From a virus: a DNA stretch of 64,000 nt. A program made the translations under genes and the position numbers. Positions 31,045 to 39,493 of this stretch are shown piece by piece. A model generated the notes under the pieces. The model had not been told where the DNA came from and ran no database searches. It was given only the letters and a program-made list of their open reading frames with translations. The stretch covers positions 1-64,000 of the IMG/VR virus record IMGVR_UViG_3300021185_003284; one strand, written 5' to 3'. Position 1 is the first letter of the stretch. The number at the start of each line of letters is the position of its first letter.

Positions 31045-32726
31045 GACAACTACTTTTAACCCTTTTATTAGTACCTGCTCTAGCTCTAGGTCAATCATCT
31101 TCAGATGGTATAGACATAGACTTAGATTTTAAAGGTACGACCTCAGGTGAAAACGATATTACTAAAATTCAGGTTAATGATACCTTAGTGTTCGCACTAA
31201 ATATTACTGATTTGAACGATAGTAACGACGTTACTTATATTCACACTGATGTAGAATACAATAAGAACGCTTATACGTTACTAGACCCAGTATGGAAAGT
31301 ATCAGGAGCAAATAATAATTTATTCTTCTATGACGATACAAAATGGAATCCTAACACAAATTACGACCTTAGTGACTTATGGGCACAGTGGTCTGGAGGA
31401 GGAGGAAATTATGCCTCTACTACTGGATGGAAAGTAGGACATTGGACAACACAATATACTAGTGCATTTGCTGGAGATTATGTTGAACTACACTTTATAG
31501 CTAAGACTACAGATAATTCTAATTATGCAAAAGCAATAAATGTAACAATGGCTAAAGTAACTGATAACAATACTGGATATACTTATCCAATTGGTAAAGT
31601 TAGAGGACACGATACTCAGTTTATATCTCAAGTACCTTTAGAAGATTTTGATAACAATGTATATATTAAAGTAGAAACTAGTTCAAATGTAGATGCAACT
31701 AAAATTAAAGCAACATTAGGTAAAGGATCAAATAATGAAACTATTACTACTTTAAATTTAGATGCAAATGGAGAAGCTAATGTAACAGATTACTTTAATA
31801 GTTCTTCAGAGACTTATCATATTACTTTCGACTGGGATGGAACAGAACAAGAATGGCAAGATTTAAAAGATGATGCAATTACGATTTCAGATGCTGTTCT
31901 ACTATTAAAAGAAACTGGAGACTTTGAACATGGTAATGCTGGTAATGCTTATGAGCATCCTATTCAGTATATAGCTACAGATTTTGATGCTAACGGAACT
32001 CTTAATAATCAAGATTCATTTGATCTATTAGCACACGTATTAGATGTAGCAGATGTATTTGTTAAGTACATAGAAGATACATTTAGTTCTGGTTTTGCAT
32101 TAGTACCTAGTGCTGTTTACAATGCAATAACAATGAACAATTGGACAGATGAAGACTTACCTGATATGGGAGATGGATCATTTAGTTTAGATTTATCAAA
32201 TGGAGATGTTAATTTAGCTTATAAATCTGCTCTATGGGGGGATGCTAACTTATCTCACGGAACAGTACAAGATAATGCAACAGGATCAGGAGTTACTTAT
32301 TCTATAGCTAACTCTTCACCATTAACTTCTAAATCAATGACTCAATATGCAGTATCAGATTCTACAGTAGAAGCTACATTAGTTACTGAGATAAAAGACA
32401 ATGGTAATGTTCATGTTGAATTTGAAATTTTATCTGATGATACAGCAGCATTACAATTAAAAGTTAATTACGATAGTTCAAGATTACAATTTAAAGAAGT
32501 AATATTTGACACAGGTGATACTACTACTAACTTTGGTAACTCAGATTACTCTACAGTTAATATGGGTAGTATAATCCAAAATGGAGGAGCTATACCAGTC
32601 AATTCAACAATGAAAATTGTATTTGAACCATTAGAAACAATAACATCCGCTGCAGGATTGGTAAGTATAAGAAATACTGATGCAGCAAGCACAGAAGGAT
32701 TACAACAACATTTAAATATACAATAA
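31041..32726 (+). CDS. secreted cohesin/dockerin-like protein
   Basis: A 561-residue protein with signal peptide (LLLTLLLVPALALGQ). Two beta-sandwich regions resembling cohesin-type domains lie at about 25-175 (VNDTLVFALNITDL, YIHTDVEYNKNAYTLLDP) and about 430-555 (LQLKVNYDSSRLQFKEV). Between them a dockerin-like calcium segment TDFDANGTLNNQDSFDLLAH occurs near residue 318. The pattern suggests a secreted, self-associating protein. The next gene starts on its stop codon and encodes a lipoprotein. Adhesion or matrix formation is an inference. Confidence 0.65.
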   Translation: MRQLLLTLLLVPALALGQSSSDGIDIDLDFKGTTSGENDITKIQVNDTLVFALNITDLNDSNDVTYIHTDVEYNKNAYTLLDPVWKVSGANNNLFFYDDTKWNPNTNYDLSDLWAQWSGGGGNYASTTGWKVGHWTTQYTSAFAGDYVELHFIAKTTDNSNYAKAINVTMAKVTDNNTGYTYPIGKVRGHDTQFISQVPLEDFDNNVYIKVETSSNVDATKIKATLGKGSNNETITTLNLDANGEANVTDYFNSSSETYHITFDWDGTEQEWQDLKDDAITISDAVLLLKETGDFEHGNAGNAYEHPIQYIATDFDANGTLNNQDSFDLLAHVLDVADVFVKYIEDTFSSGFALVPSAVYNAITMNNWTDEDLPDMGDGSFSLDLSNGDVNLAYKSALWGDANLSHGTVQDNATGSGVTYSIANSSPLTSKSMTQYAVSDSTVEATLVTEIKDNGNVHVEFEILSDDTAALQLKVNYDSSRLQFKEVIFDTGDTTTNFGNSDYSTVNMGSIIQNGGAIPVNSTMKIVFEPLETITSAAGLVSIRNTDAASTEGLQQHLNIQ

Positions 32727-33088
32727 TGAAGAAACTTACTTACTTACTATTCGCCATACTTGCAGTATCATGTATGAAAGACGAAGAAATGTTTATCGAT
32801 GCTCCCGTTGATTCTCAGTTAGAGATATTAGATATAGAAGGATTAAAATTTCAAAGCAGCGATATAACAGATGGTTCATTATGGAACTTTAAAACATTAA
32901 CAGAGGGAAAATATACTCTAGAAATTAGAAATCATTTTAAAACATTAATATCAAAAAATAAATTCAACGCTGAAATCGGAGATAATGTATCTAAATTTTA
33001 TACTAAAGCGCTCCTAGACGGTGACTATACAATAGTCATATTGAATGGACAGGACGTCATCCATGAGAGGAAATTAACAATTCGTTAA
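32726..33088 (+). CDS. probable surface-exposed lipoprotein
   Basis: A 120-residue lipoprotein with lipobox LAVSC and the sequence MKDEE directly after the Cys. That K-D-E-E pattern fits the lipoprotein export signal described for surface lipoproteins of Bacteroidota. The mature part is beta-rich (GKYTLEIRNHFKTLISKN, DGDYTIVILNGQDVI). It is co-translated with its neighbours. It may anchor the preceding dockerin-like protein; this is inference. Confidence 0.7.
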   Translation: MKKLTYLLFAILAVSCMKDEEMFIDAPVDSQLEILDIEGLKFQSSDITDGSLWNFKTLTEGKYTLEIRNHFKTLISKNKFNAEIGDNVSKFYTKALLDGDYTIVILNGQDVIHERKLTIR

Positions 33089-33634
33089 ATGAGAAAAGCA
33101 ATTATCGCAGTAATAGGTTTCGTAATGGTTGGGTGTGCAAACCCTTCCTTGGAAAGAGGATTTGAATCCTTAAGTGAATCATTAGCAGAGTTAGATGCAG
33201 CTTTTATAGCATTAGACATCGAACAAATGCAAAATGATATAGCATCTGCACAAGACGCAGTAGACCAAATGACATTAGACATGGAAGCTACTGAAGCAAT
33301 GTTGCAGGAAATGGCAGACAATCTAGCATGGGGTGACGATTTCGACACTACTGTTCTAGGTCAACTAACAGCCATGGAGCAGATCGTACTTAACATAACT
33401 GTTAGGCTACAGGAAACTCTCACAGTTGTAGAAAATATGGCAACAACAGAACAAGTTCAAGCTTTATTAGCTCAAGTACAAGATGCAGGAGATAAAGTAA
33501 AGCAACTTGTAGCTATAGCTGACTACGACTATGATGGAGTTATTAACGCATTAGATCAATGCCCAGATACTCCAATAGAAGAAATAAACGAAGTAGATGG
33601 AAACGGATGTAGTCCATCTCAATTATCTAATTAA
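33089..33634 (+). CDS. coiled-coil lipoprotein with thrombospondin type 3 calcium motif
   Basis: A 181-residue lipoprotein: lipobox MVGC, then about 130 residues of helix with heptads (LAELDAAFIALDIEQMQND), then DYDYDGVINALDQCPDTP, a thrombospondin type 3 repeat as found before OmpA domains. No OmpA domain follows; the protein stops soon after VDGNGCSPSQ. It starts on the base after the previous stop. Confidence 0.7.
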   Translation: MRKAIIAVIGFVMVGCANPSLERGFESLSESLAELDAAFIALDIEQMQNDIASAQDAVDQMTLDMEATEAMLQEMADNLAWGDDFDTTVLGQLTAMEQIVLNITVRLQETLTVVENMATTEQVQALLAQVQDAGDKVKQLVAIADYDYDGVINALDQCPDTPIEEINEVDGNGCSPSQLSN

Positions 33635-33635
33635 A

Positions 33636-33935
33636 ATGAGTAAAGAAAAAAAAGAAGGATTCTTTTCAAACGTCAGAAATCAATTAATAGCAGGAGCTGG
33701 AGTAGTGTTAACTACCTTAGGTACTGTATTTACTGATAAGATCGAAGAGTTATTCGGAGTAGAAGATGATACAGCAATTGAAGTCGTTCAAGAACAAAAT
33801 GTAAATGTTGAAGGACCCTCGATTACTATCAATATTCCGGAACAACAAAAAGATACTGTAGTTAAAAAAGTTTACGTTAAACCTAAACCTAAATTAACAG
33901 ATACAGAAAAACGTAAGAAAGAAATCGACTGGTAA
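33636..33935 (+). CDS. small membrane protein
   Basis: A 99-residue protein with one hydrophobic helix (QLIAGAGVVLTTLGTVF) near the N-terminus and a basic, proline-rich C-terminus (YVKPKPKLTDTEKRKKEIDW). ATG 33636 fits better than the upstream start within the preceding gene. Orientation in the membrane is uncertain. Confidence 0.65.
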   Translation: MSKEKKEGFFSNVRNQLIAGAGVVLTTLGTVFTDKIEELFGVEDDTAIEVVQEQNVNVEGPSITINIPEQQKDTVVKKVYVKPKPKLTDTEKRKKEIDW

Positions 33936-34027
33936 GAAACAAAAAAGAAGGGCCTGAATGTCGCAAATCCAGACCCCTCACATAGTTTCGAAAGAACTTG
34001 ATTGGTAACCTTTAAAATTAACTAACT

Positions 34028-34252
34028 ATGAATGTAATTAACTTTTTCGCAAGCCCCTTCATCTTAATGTATGAAGAAATCTTCGAGCAGCCAACTTTAT
34101 TATGGAAAATTTGGCAAACTCTTTTGCTAGTATGGGTATCTAGCTTATTTTTATTGTTTATTGTAGGCTGGTCTAGCTTAGTATTTGAACTAATTACTAA
34201 CCCATCATCATTCGACAACGCAACATTCGGGGTATTCGATACCCTTGGGTAA
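34028..34252 (+). CDS. small membrane protein upstream of the CsgG-like gene
   Basis: A 74-residue protein with a strongly hydrophobic centre (TLLLVWVSSLFLLFIVGWSSL). It overlaps the csgG-like gene by eight bases. A GGGCCTG/CAGACCC hairpin with one mismatch lies in the 92-base gap before it (33953-33976) without a T tract. Confidence 0.6.
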   Translation: MNVINFFASPFILMYEEIFEQPTLLWKIWQTLLLVWVSSLFLLFIVGWSSLVFELITNPSSFDNATFGVFDTLG

Positions 34253-34964
34253 GTATATTAGTGTATTATTCGTAATATTCGGATTTGCACTAGTAAATGG
34301 ACAAGTCGTCGGAAAGACTACGACTGAGAATTATCAAGCGGAATTTGAGAGACAAGCCTCGTTATACTCAATTCCCGAATACTTTGGTGATCCAGTACCA
34401 GTAGCACTTCTAGACGTAGGTTTAACAGATGACATATTGCTACAGTATCCTGAACTAGGAGACTATCGTGTAGGCTTAGGTCTAACAAATATTACTGTAG
34501 CTTTTTTAGATGAAACTTTTAGATTTGAATTTGTAGAAACTAAAGATGAGATAAAGGACCGTATGATTGTACAGTTCAAAGCATCTCAGAAAGGATTTAC
34601 TGCTAATGAAATAGAGATAAGAGGAAAGATAACTCTTGCTCGATATTTTGCTTATGTAGAGATCTATGACTTTTCTATATCTGAAGATGAATCAATCAAT
34701 TTAAAAGACGGAGTGAAAAATACTCTTGTGACCAGACTTGGGCTCCAAGTTAAAATGGTCGATGCTCAAACCGGTCTATATATGACTGGTTCGGGATTAG
34801 GACTCGCTACAACTACTAGAGAGGTGACCATACTTAATGATCAAAATTTATCAGAAGTATCTTTCAATCAATCATCGATTGGGGTATCAACACGTAAAGC
34901 ATTAGAGACAGCAGTTGCTAAGATCGTTAAAAGGATGATAAGAAAGAAAATATTTGATCACTAA
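34245..34964 (+). CDS. CsgG-like curli secretion channel protein
   Basis: A 239-residue exported protein similar to CsgG, the outer-membrane channel for curli subunits. The C-terminal half is most telling: LGLQVKMVDAQTGLYMTGSG, then a strand pair, then SFNQSSIGVSTRKALETAVAKIVKRM. The start is a TTG and the signal peptide ends ALVNGQ without a lipobox Cys, unlike Escherichia coli CsgG. CsgG homologues have been noted in marine phage sequences. The likely passenger is unknown; the low-complexity neighbour or the cohesin-like protein are candidates. Confidence 0.75.
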   Translation: MGKYISVLFVIFGFALVNGQVVGKTTTENYQAEFERQASLYSIPEYFGDPVPVALLDVGLTDDILLQYPELGDYRVGLGLTNITVAFLDETFRFEFVETKDEIKDRMIVQFKASQKGFTANEIEIRGKITLARYFAYVEIYDFSISEDESINLKDGVKNTLVTRLGLQVKMVDAQTGLYMTGSGLGLATTTREVTILNDQNLSEVSFNQSSIGVSTRKALETAVAKIVKRMIRKKIFDH

Positions 34965-34974
34965 TTCAAGTGTT

Positions 34975-36825
34975 ATGAGATGGTTACTATTCATAGTAAT
35001 TGCTGCGATGGGGATGTTCAAGGGTCATTCACAGGCCCTTGTTCAAACCTATACTGACAGATGTACAGGAGAAGTCAAAGTAATGACTGTACAGATGAAC
35101 AGCTCTACTGTGGTGGCTTATTATAATAGATCTAGAGTCTTTACAGCGGCTGAGTTTACTAACGGTACTTTAATAACATGGTTAGAAGAAACTTATTCAT
35201 GGTGGCAAGCATTATCACCTTGTTCAACAAATAATGCTACGTCTAATACAACTCAACAGACGACTCAAAACGCTACAACAAACGCTACTAATGCAGCATC
35301 TAATGCTACTAGTAATGCTACTAGTAATGCAACATCAAGTGCTGCTGGAACAACAGGTACAACTGGGACTACCGGAACAACTAATACAGGTAGTACTAAT
35401 ACAGGTAGTACTAATACAGGTACAACTAATACAAACACATCAAATGGAAATACAGGATCAACAGGATCTTCAAGCTCAGGAAGCTCAGGATCATCAACAG
35501 GAAATGGATCAAGCAGTGGTAGTTCAGGAAGCTCCTCTGGATCAAGCAGTTCAGGAAGCAGCGAAGGAAACTCTAGTGGATCAAGCTCAGGAGGGGATTC
35601 AGGCAGTTCTTCAAATGATAACTCAGGAGGAAGTGATTCCGGCAACAGTGGAGGAGGAGACTCTTCTGGCGATAGCAGCTCAGGAGGGAGTGAAGATTCA
35701 GGTGGGTCTGATAGCTCGGGTGATAACAGTGATTCGTCAGATTCAGATAACTCTTCTGGGGATGGAGATAGCAGCGATGGTGATTCGTCAGGAGGAGAAG
35801 AAAGTGATTCAGGAAGCGAAACAGAAGAAAATTCAGACGATTCAAAAAATGAGGAAAGTAAGGATGAAAAGTCTGACGAAAAGTCTGAAGAAAAATCTGA
35901 AGAAAAAGAAAAAGAAGAAGAAGTAGAAGAAGATAAGAAAGAAGAAAAGGAAGAGGAAAAAGAAGAGGAAAAGAAAGAAGAGGAAGAAGAAGAAAAGAAA
36001 GAAGATAAAGAAGAAGAAGAGGAAGAAGAAAAAAAGGAAGATAGTAAAGAAGAGGAAGAGGAAGAAGAAGAGGAGAAAGAAAAAACTTTAGCTCCTCCAA
36101 TTGTTACAGCTAACTTGGTAACAATGCAAATGATAGATGGAGCACTAACTAATGCTGCATCTTTTGGTTACTCTCAATCTTCATTAACAGGAGAAGATAC
36201 ATATGCAGCTAATGCAATGCTCTGGTCTAATCTTAAACAGTATAGTATTAACTTATCAAAGAGTCATGTATTCTTTAAATACGACAAACCAGTAGATTAT
36301 TATATTGATAATCCTATGACTGGAGGAAAAGATAAGCTAGGTACTCATATGGAGAGAGGATCTATAATGAAAGTACAATCTATATCAGCAGGATATATGA
36401 GAATGTTTTCAACTCATATTGCAACAGCAGGTATTAGTGATGTATATATGGGACAGAAAGATAATAAATGGAAAGGATTTGTAGGTGGATGGGCATTAAC
36501 TGGAATGTCAATATTCCCAGAAGGGAGTAAACCTATTTTAGTAGCAGCAGTTACAGTATTTGGTACTAAACCTTTTAATTTTAAAAAATGGGATAGATTA
36601 ACTGTTTCACCTATGCTTGCTTATTCTATGACTCCTATAACATTTGATATTAACCTAATGTATCCACAAGGTAATTATCATGGTACATGGATAGCAGGTA
36701 GTAACTTTGATTTTAATTTAACTCAAAGATTTAAAGCTAACATAGGAGGAACTTTAATTGGAAATACTGGACCAGGAGTACCACTTTCATGGGCAATCAC
36801 AGTAGGCTCTAGATTCCAATTCTAG
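34975..36825 (+). CDS. low-complexity exported protein with C-terminal outer-membrane beta-barrel
   Basis: A 616-residue protein. A signal peptide (WLLFIVIAAMGMFKGHSQA) precedes a 60-residue domain with Cys pair TDRC and SPCS. About residues 85-160 are Asn/Thr/Gly repeats, 160-285 Ser/Gly/Asp repeats and 285-375 almost only Glu, Lys and Asp. The last 240 residues alternate in beta strands with aromatic girdle residues and end in GSRFQF, a C-terminal Phe as in BAM substrates. Reverse-strand frames over the repeats are shadows. It would display or thread a long disordered acidic linker at the cell surface. ATG 34975 starts the signal peptide directly. Confidence 0.75.
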   Translation: MRWLLFIVIAAMGMFKGHSQALVQTYTDRCTGEVKVMTVQMNSSTVVAYYNRSRVFTAAEFTNGTLITWLEETYSWWQALSPCSTNNATSNTTQQTTQNATTNATNAASNATSNATSNATSSAAGTTGTTGTTGTTNTGSTNTGSTNTGTTNTNTSNGNTGSTGSSSSGSSGSSTGNGSSSGSSGSSSGSSSSGSSEGNSSGSSSGGDSGSSSNDNSGGSDSGNSGGGDSSGDSSSGGSEDSGGSDSSGDNSDSSDSDNSSGDGDSSDGDSSGGEESDSGSETEENSDDSKNEESKDEKSDEKSEEKSEEKEKEEEVEEDKKEEKEEEKEEEKKEEEEEEKKEDKEEEEEEEKKEDSKEEEEEEEEEKEKTLAPPIVTANLVTMQMIDGALTNAASFGYSQSSLTGEDTYAANAMLWSNLKQYSINLSKSHVFFKYDKPVDYYIDNPMTGGKDKLGTHMERGSIMKVQSISAGYMRMFSTHIATAGISDVYMGQKDNKWKGFVGGWALTGMSIFPEGSKPILVAAVTVFGTKPFNFKKWDRLTVSPMLAYSMTPITFDINLMYPQGNYHGTWIAGSNFDFNLTQRFKANIGGTLIGNTGPGVPLSWAITVGSRFQF

Positions 36826-36826
36826 A

Positions 36827-36840
36827 AACTATTTATATTA
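36827..36840 (+). promoter_or_regulatory. CTATTTATA late promoter candidate before the lysis genes
   Basis: AACTATTTATATTA lies just after the stop of the barrel protein and 33 bases before the holin-like gene. Confidence 0.45.
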
Positions 36841-36873
36841 AATAACGTTACACTAAAAACAGTTTTCATTATT

Positions 36874-37128
36874 ATGAACTATATAAAACGTAAATGGATG
36901 AGCTTTAGAGACATATTTAAAGACGAAAACGATATCAATGAAAAATCAGTAGTTGGTTTCGCAGCTTTCATAATCATGGTAATATTTGCATTTGCAGATT
37001 TAATTACTGGATATGTAGGCAAAGATTTAGTTATCAATGAGTACATATACAACTCATTTGTATGGATTGTATTAGGTGCTTTTGGTATTGCAGAAGCAGG
37101 AAAAGCTTTTGGACAAAGAAATAAATAA
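36874..37128 (+). CDS. holin-like small membrane protein
   Basis: An 84-residue protein with two membrane helices (VVGFAAFIIMVIFAFADLI and YNSFVWIVLGAFGIAEAG), a short polar turn and a basic end. The size, topology and position, three bases ahead of a lysin-like gene, fit a class II holin. The identification rests on context. Confidence 0.68.
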   Translation: MNYIKRKWMSFRDIFKDENDINEKSVVGFAAFIIMVIFAFADLITGYVGKDLVINEYIYNSFVWIVLGAFGIAEAGKAFGQRNK

Positions 37129-37131
37129 ATT

Positions 37132-37611
37132 ATGAAATTAGAAGTATTAAGATTCAGCTCACAGAGCGATTCTACACTCGGGTTATTATTCGATGTAACT
37201 AATGGTAGAAAGTTTTTATGTTTCACTATAGAAGATGAAGCAAGAGAAACTAAAGTAAAAGGAGAAACTAGAATACCTCAAGGTACGTATAAACTTAATT
37301 TACGTAAAGAAGGAGGATATCATAACAGATATGTTAAGAAGTACGGTTCAATGCATAAAGGTATGATTCATGTACAAGATGTACCGAATTTTACTTACAT
37401 ACTATGGCATACCGGTAATACTGACGAACATACAATGGGATGTTTACTATTCGGAGATACATCTCAGCAAAATATTTCTAAATCAGGATTTATAGGAGCT
37501 TCTACTGAAGCTTACAAAAGAGTTTACCCATCTATAGCAGAAGCTATTGAAAGAGATGGAGAAGCAGAAGTAACATATATTGACTTTGACGAAGGAATTA
37601 TCCACGGATAG
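37132..37611 (+). CDS. DUF5675 family protein, predicted endolysin
   Basis: A 159-residue protein matching the DUF5675 pattern: FTIEDEARETKVKGETRIPQG, KYGSMHKGMIHVQDVPNF, then ILWHTGNTDEHTMGCLLFG with His and Cys in the arrangement of an L,D-transpeptidase-like active site. No signal peptide, in line with release by the holin upstream. The spanin-like pair follows. Cell-wall hydrolysis is the inferred activity. Confidence 0.8.
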   Translation: MKLEVLRFSSQSDSTLGLLFDVTNGRKFLCFTIEDEARETKVKGETRIPQGTYKLNLRKEGGYHNRYVKKYGSMHKGMIHVQDVPNFTYILWHTGNTDEHTMGCLLFGDTSQQNISKSGFIGASTEAYKRVYPSIAEAIERDGEAEVTYIDFDEGIIHG

Positions 37612-37640
37612 TTGCTCGTCTGAGAAATATTTATTATATT
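37610..37640 (+). promoter_or_regulatory. class 1 promoter before the spanin-like pair
   Basis: Perfect AGTTG at 37610-37614, 16 bases, TTATTATATT at 37631-37640, and the ATG seven bases later at 37648. It is unusual for a lysis gene to carry this class. Confidence 0.6.
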
Positions 37641-37647
37641 GTATTAT

Positions 37648-38010
37648 ATGAAAGTAAAAGGTTTACAAGGATACCTACTGTTCGCTATATTAGGCGGGTT
37701 CGTAGCTTGGATGATATGGGGTCAACCTAAGATAAGTGTTGACATAGAGTCTTATGAATTAAAGATTCAGCTACTAGAACAGAGAATCGATTCTATAAAT
37801 ACTCAGAATAATGCTTTAAAATTAGAAGCTGATTCATTATATTTAAGAATAACCTCTTACGATCAAGAGATAAAGAAATTAAATTCTAGAATTTATGTTA
37901 TTAAGAAACAAACAGAGCAAAAAATTAATGCTGTTGATAGTATGTTTGATGATGAGCTTCAACAGTTTTTCGCAAACCGCTACAGACAGCATAAAGATTC
38001 AATTAACTAA
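37648..38010 (+). CDS. i-spanin-like (Rz-like) protein
   Basis: A 120-residue protein with one N-terminal membrane helix (GYLLFAILGGFVAWMIWG) and a long periplasmic coiled coil (YELKIQLLEQRIDSINTQNN). This is the topology of an inner-membrane spanin. The 3' end overlaps the next gene by 83 bases in a different frame, as Rz and Rz1 often do. ATG 37648 is chosen over an upstream TTG. Confidence 0.7.
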   Translation: MKVKGLQGYLLFAILGGFVAWMIWGQPKISVDIESYELKIQLLEQRIDSINTQNNALKLEADSLYLRITSYDQEIKKLNSRIYVIKKQTEQKINAVDSMFDDELQQFFANRYRQHKDSIN

Positions 38011-38323
38011 GCCTATAGCTAAGTTAGTTATTAAAGACTTAATTCAGTTTGATGGACTATCAACTGAAATGCTTACTATGCAGTCTATTCTTACTGAGAC
38101 TAATAATAAGCTACTCACTCAGAACCAATTAGTTGTTAATTTAGAGCTACAAAATAACAATTTACAATCAGTTATCTCAGGTCTGAATAAGAAATATGAT
38201 GTTCAAACTAATCTTTCCAAGGATTTGGAAATAGCTTTAAAGAGACAAAAGAGACAATCTACTATTTATAAAATAGGAGCGGGTATCGGTGCAGCAGCTA
38301 CTCTTTTATTGCTAGTACAATGA
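37928..38323 (+). CDS. second spanin-like protein, embedded start
   Basis: A 131-residue protein that begins inside the i-spanin-like gene in the +1 frame. It has a signal peptide-like start (LLIVCLMMSFNSFSQ), a coiled-coil body (LLTQNQLVVNLELQNNNLQ) and a C-terminal hydrophobic helix (AGIGAAATLLLLVQ). No lipobox is present, so it is not a classic o-spanin. It overlaps the next gene by four bases. Confidence 0.65.
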   Translation: MLLIVCLMMSFNSFSQTATDSIKIQLTKPIAKLVIKDLIQFDGLSTEMLTMQSILTETNNKLLTQNQLVVNLELQNNNLQSVISGLNKKYDVQTNLSKDLEIALKRQKRQSTIYKIGAGIGAAATLLLLVQ

Positions 38324-39438
38324 TAAAAAGATTTAAACAGAACATATTCCCAAGTATTATAGCAATTTCAGCATTGTCTGTTAGTGCTTCAGCTGCTTTC
38401 TATTCAGTTAGCGGACTATCTAAACTATTTGCAGGAGCTACATTTGAAGTAATTATAATGGCTGGTTCATTAGAGGTAGCAAAGTTAGTAATTGCATCTC
38501 TTTTATACCAATACTGGAATACAATTAATAAGCTTCTTAGAACGTATCTCACTATAGCTGCAGTAGTATTGGTACTCATTACTAGTATGGGTATATACGG
38601 CTTTTTAAGTGCAGCATATCAAGATACTTACAGACAGTTAACAGTTAAGAATAATCAAGTAGCATTTCTAGAACAAAAGACAGATTTTTATGGAAAGGAT
38701 GTGGCAAGGTATGATCAGGAACTTGAAAGAATCTCTAATAACATTTCTACTCTATCTGGTGCGAAAGCGACCTCGATTCAAGTACGAGACACGACATCAT
38801 CTACAGGCTTTCGATCAACAGTTAGTACTGCCGAACTTAGATTATCCCAAAGTCGTATTAATGTTGAAGAGGAAAATAGAGCATCTGTTCAATTAAAAAG
38901 AGAACAAGTAGCTGATAGTCTTCAGAAATACCAATTAGAAATATTAGATTTAGAGAATAATACAGATCTAGCAGGAGAGTTAGGACCACTAGAATACCTT
39001 TCTGGATTAACTGGCACTCCAATGGATAAGATTATTAATATACTACTCCTTGTAATTATATTTGTATTTGATCCTTTAGCTATTTCATTAGTAATAGCAG
39101 CAAACTTTGCCTTCGATCAAGCTAATAGAAAAAACTTATATGATGAATATGAGGATGAGGTTGAAGATGACTTATGGGATAGTAACGATAGTCCTAAAGA
39201 ATCAGAAGATACTTTACTGAACTACGATGAAGAAGATGAGAAAAGAATGGACGTTATAGGACGTAACGGTAATGATGGAGAACATTATGATGAGGATCCT
39301 AAAGACTGGAAAGTTGTAGACGGAGATCCAGTACCACAAAAGATACTACAAAAAGGACCAAGTGAACACAGAGTACTTTACAGTGATGGTTCTGAAAGAA
39401 AGGTTAGTAAAGACGACAACATTATCAAATATCTGTAG
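38320..39438 (+). CDS. polytopic membrane protein with coiled coil and acidic tail
   Basis: A 372-residue protein with three N-terminal membrane helices (about 12-35, 44-62, 70-92), a periplasmic or cytoplasmic coiled coil at about 100-215, a fourth helix (IINILLLVIIFVFDPLAISLVIAA) and an acidic tail containing EYEDEVEDDLWDS and a final SDGSERKVSKDDN. It follows the lysis genes and may act in lysis inhibition or membrane remodelling. No family name is assigned. Confidence 0.7.
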   Translation: MIKRFKQNIFPSIIAISALSVSASAAFYSVSGLSKLFAGATFEVIIMAGSLEVAKLVIASLLYQYWNTINKLLRTYLTIAAVVLVLITSMGIYGFLSAAYQDTYRQLTVKNNQVAFLEQKTDFYGKDVARYDQELERISNNISTLSGAKATSIQVRDTTSSTGFRSTVSTAELRLSQSRINVEEENRASVQLKREQVADSLQKYQLEILDLENNTDLAGELGPLEYLSGLTGTPMDKIINILLLVIIFVFDPLAISLVIAANFAFDQANRKNLYDEYEDEVEDDLWDSNDSPKESEDTLLNYDEEDEKRMDVIGRNGNDGEHYDEDPKDWKVVDGDPVPQKILQKGPSEHRVLYSDGSERKVSKDDNIIKYL

Positions 39439-39464
39439 GTATTCTGATTTTTTCTTCGTATATT
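39434..39464 (+). promoter_or_regulatory. class 1-like promoter
   Basis: TTCGTATATT at 39455-39464 followed by GTATAG is a good downstream element. At the expected upstream position lies TGTAG, a poorer match. The gene starts 29 bases downstream. Confidence 0.42.
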
Positions 39465-39493
39465 GTATAGATATACAAACTTAAATAATAGTT

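Noticed and set aside
33953-33976. Terminator in the gap before 34028
   Set aside because: The hairpin has a mismatch, a long loop and no T tract behind it.
35265-36100. Long reverse-strand frames (126 and 175 codons) and a +2 frame of 230 codons
   Set aside because: They are produced by the purine-rich repeats of the 34975-36825 gene, have extreme composition (mostly Leu/Pro or Gln/Leu) and overlap a gene with signal peptide and barrel. All other genes are on the + strand.
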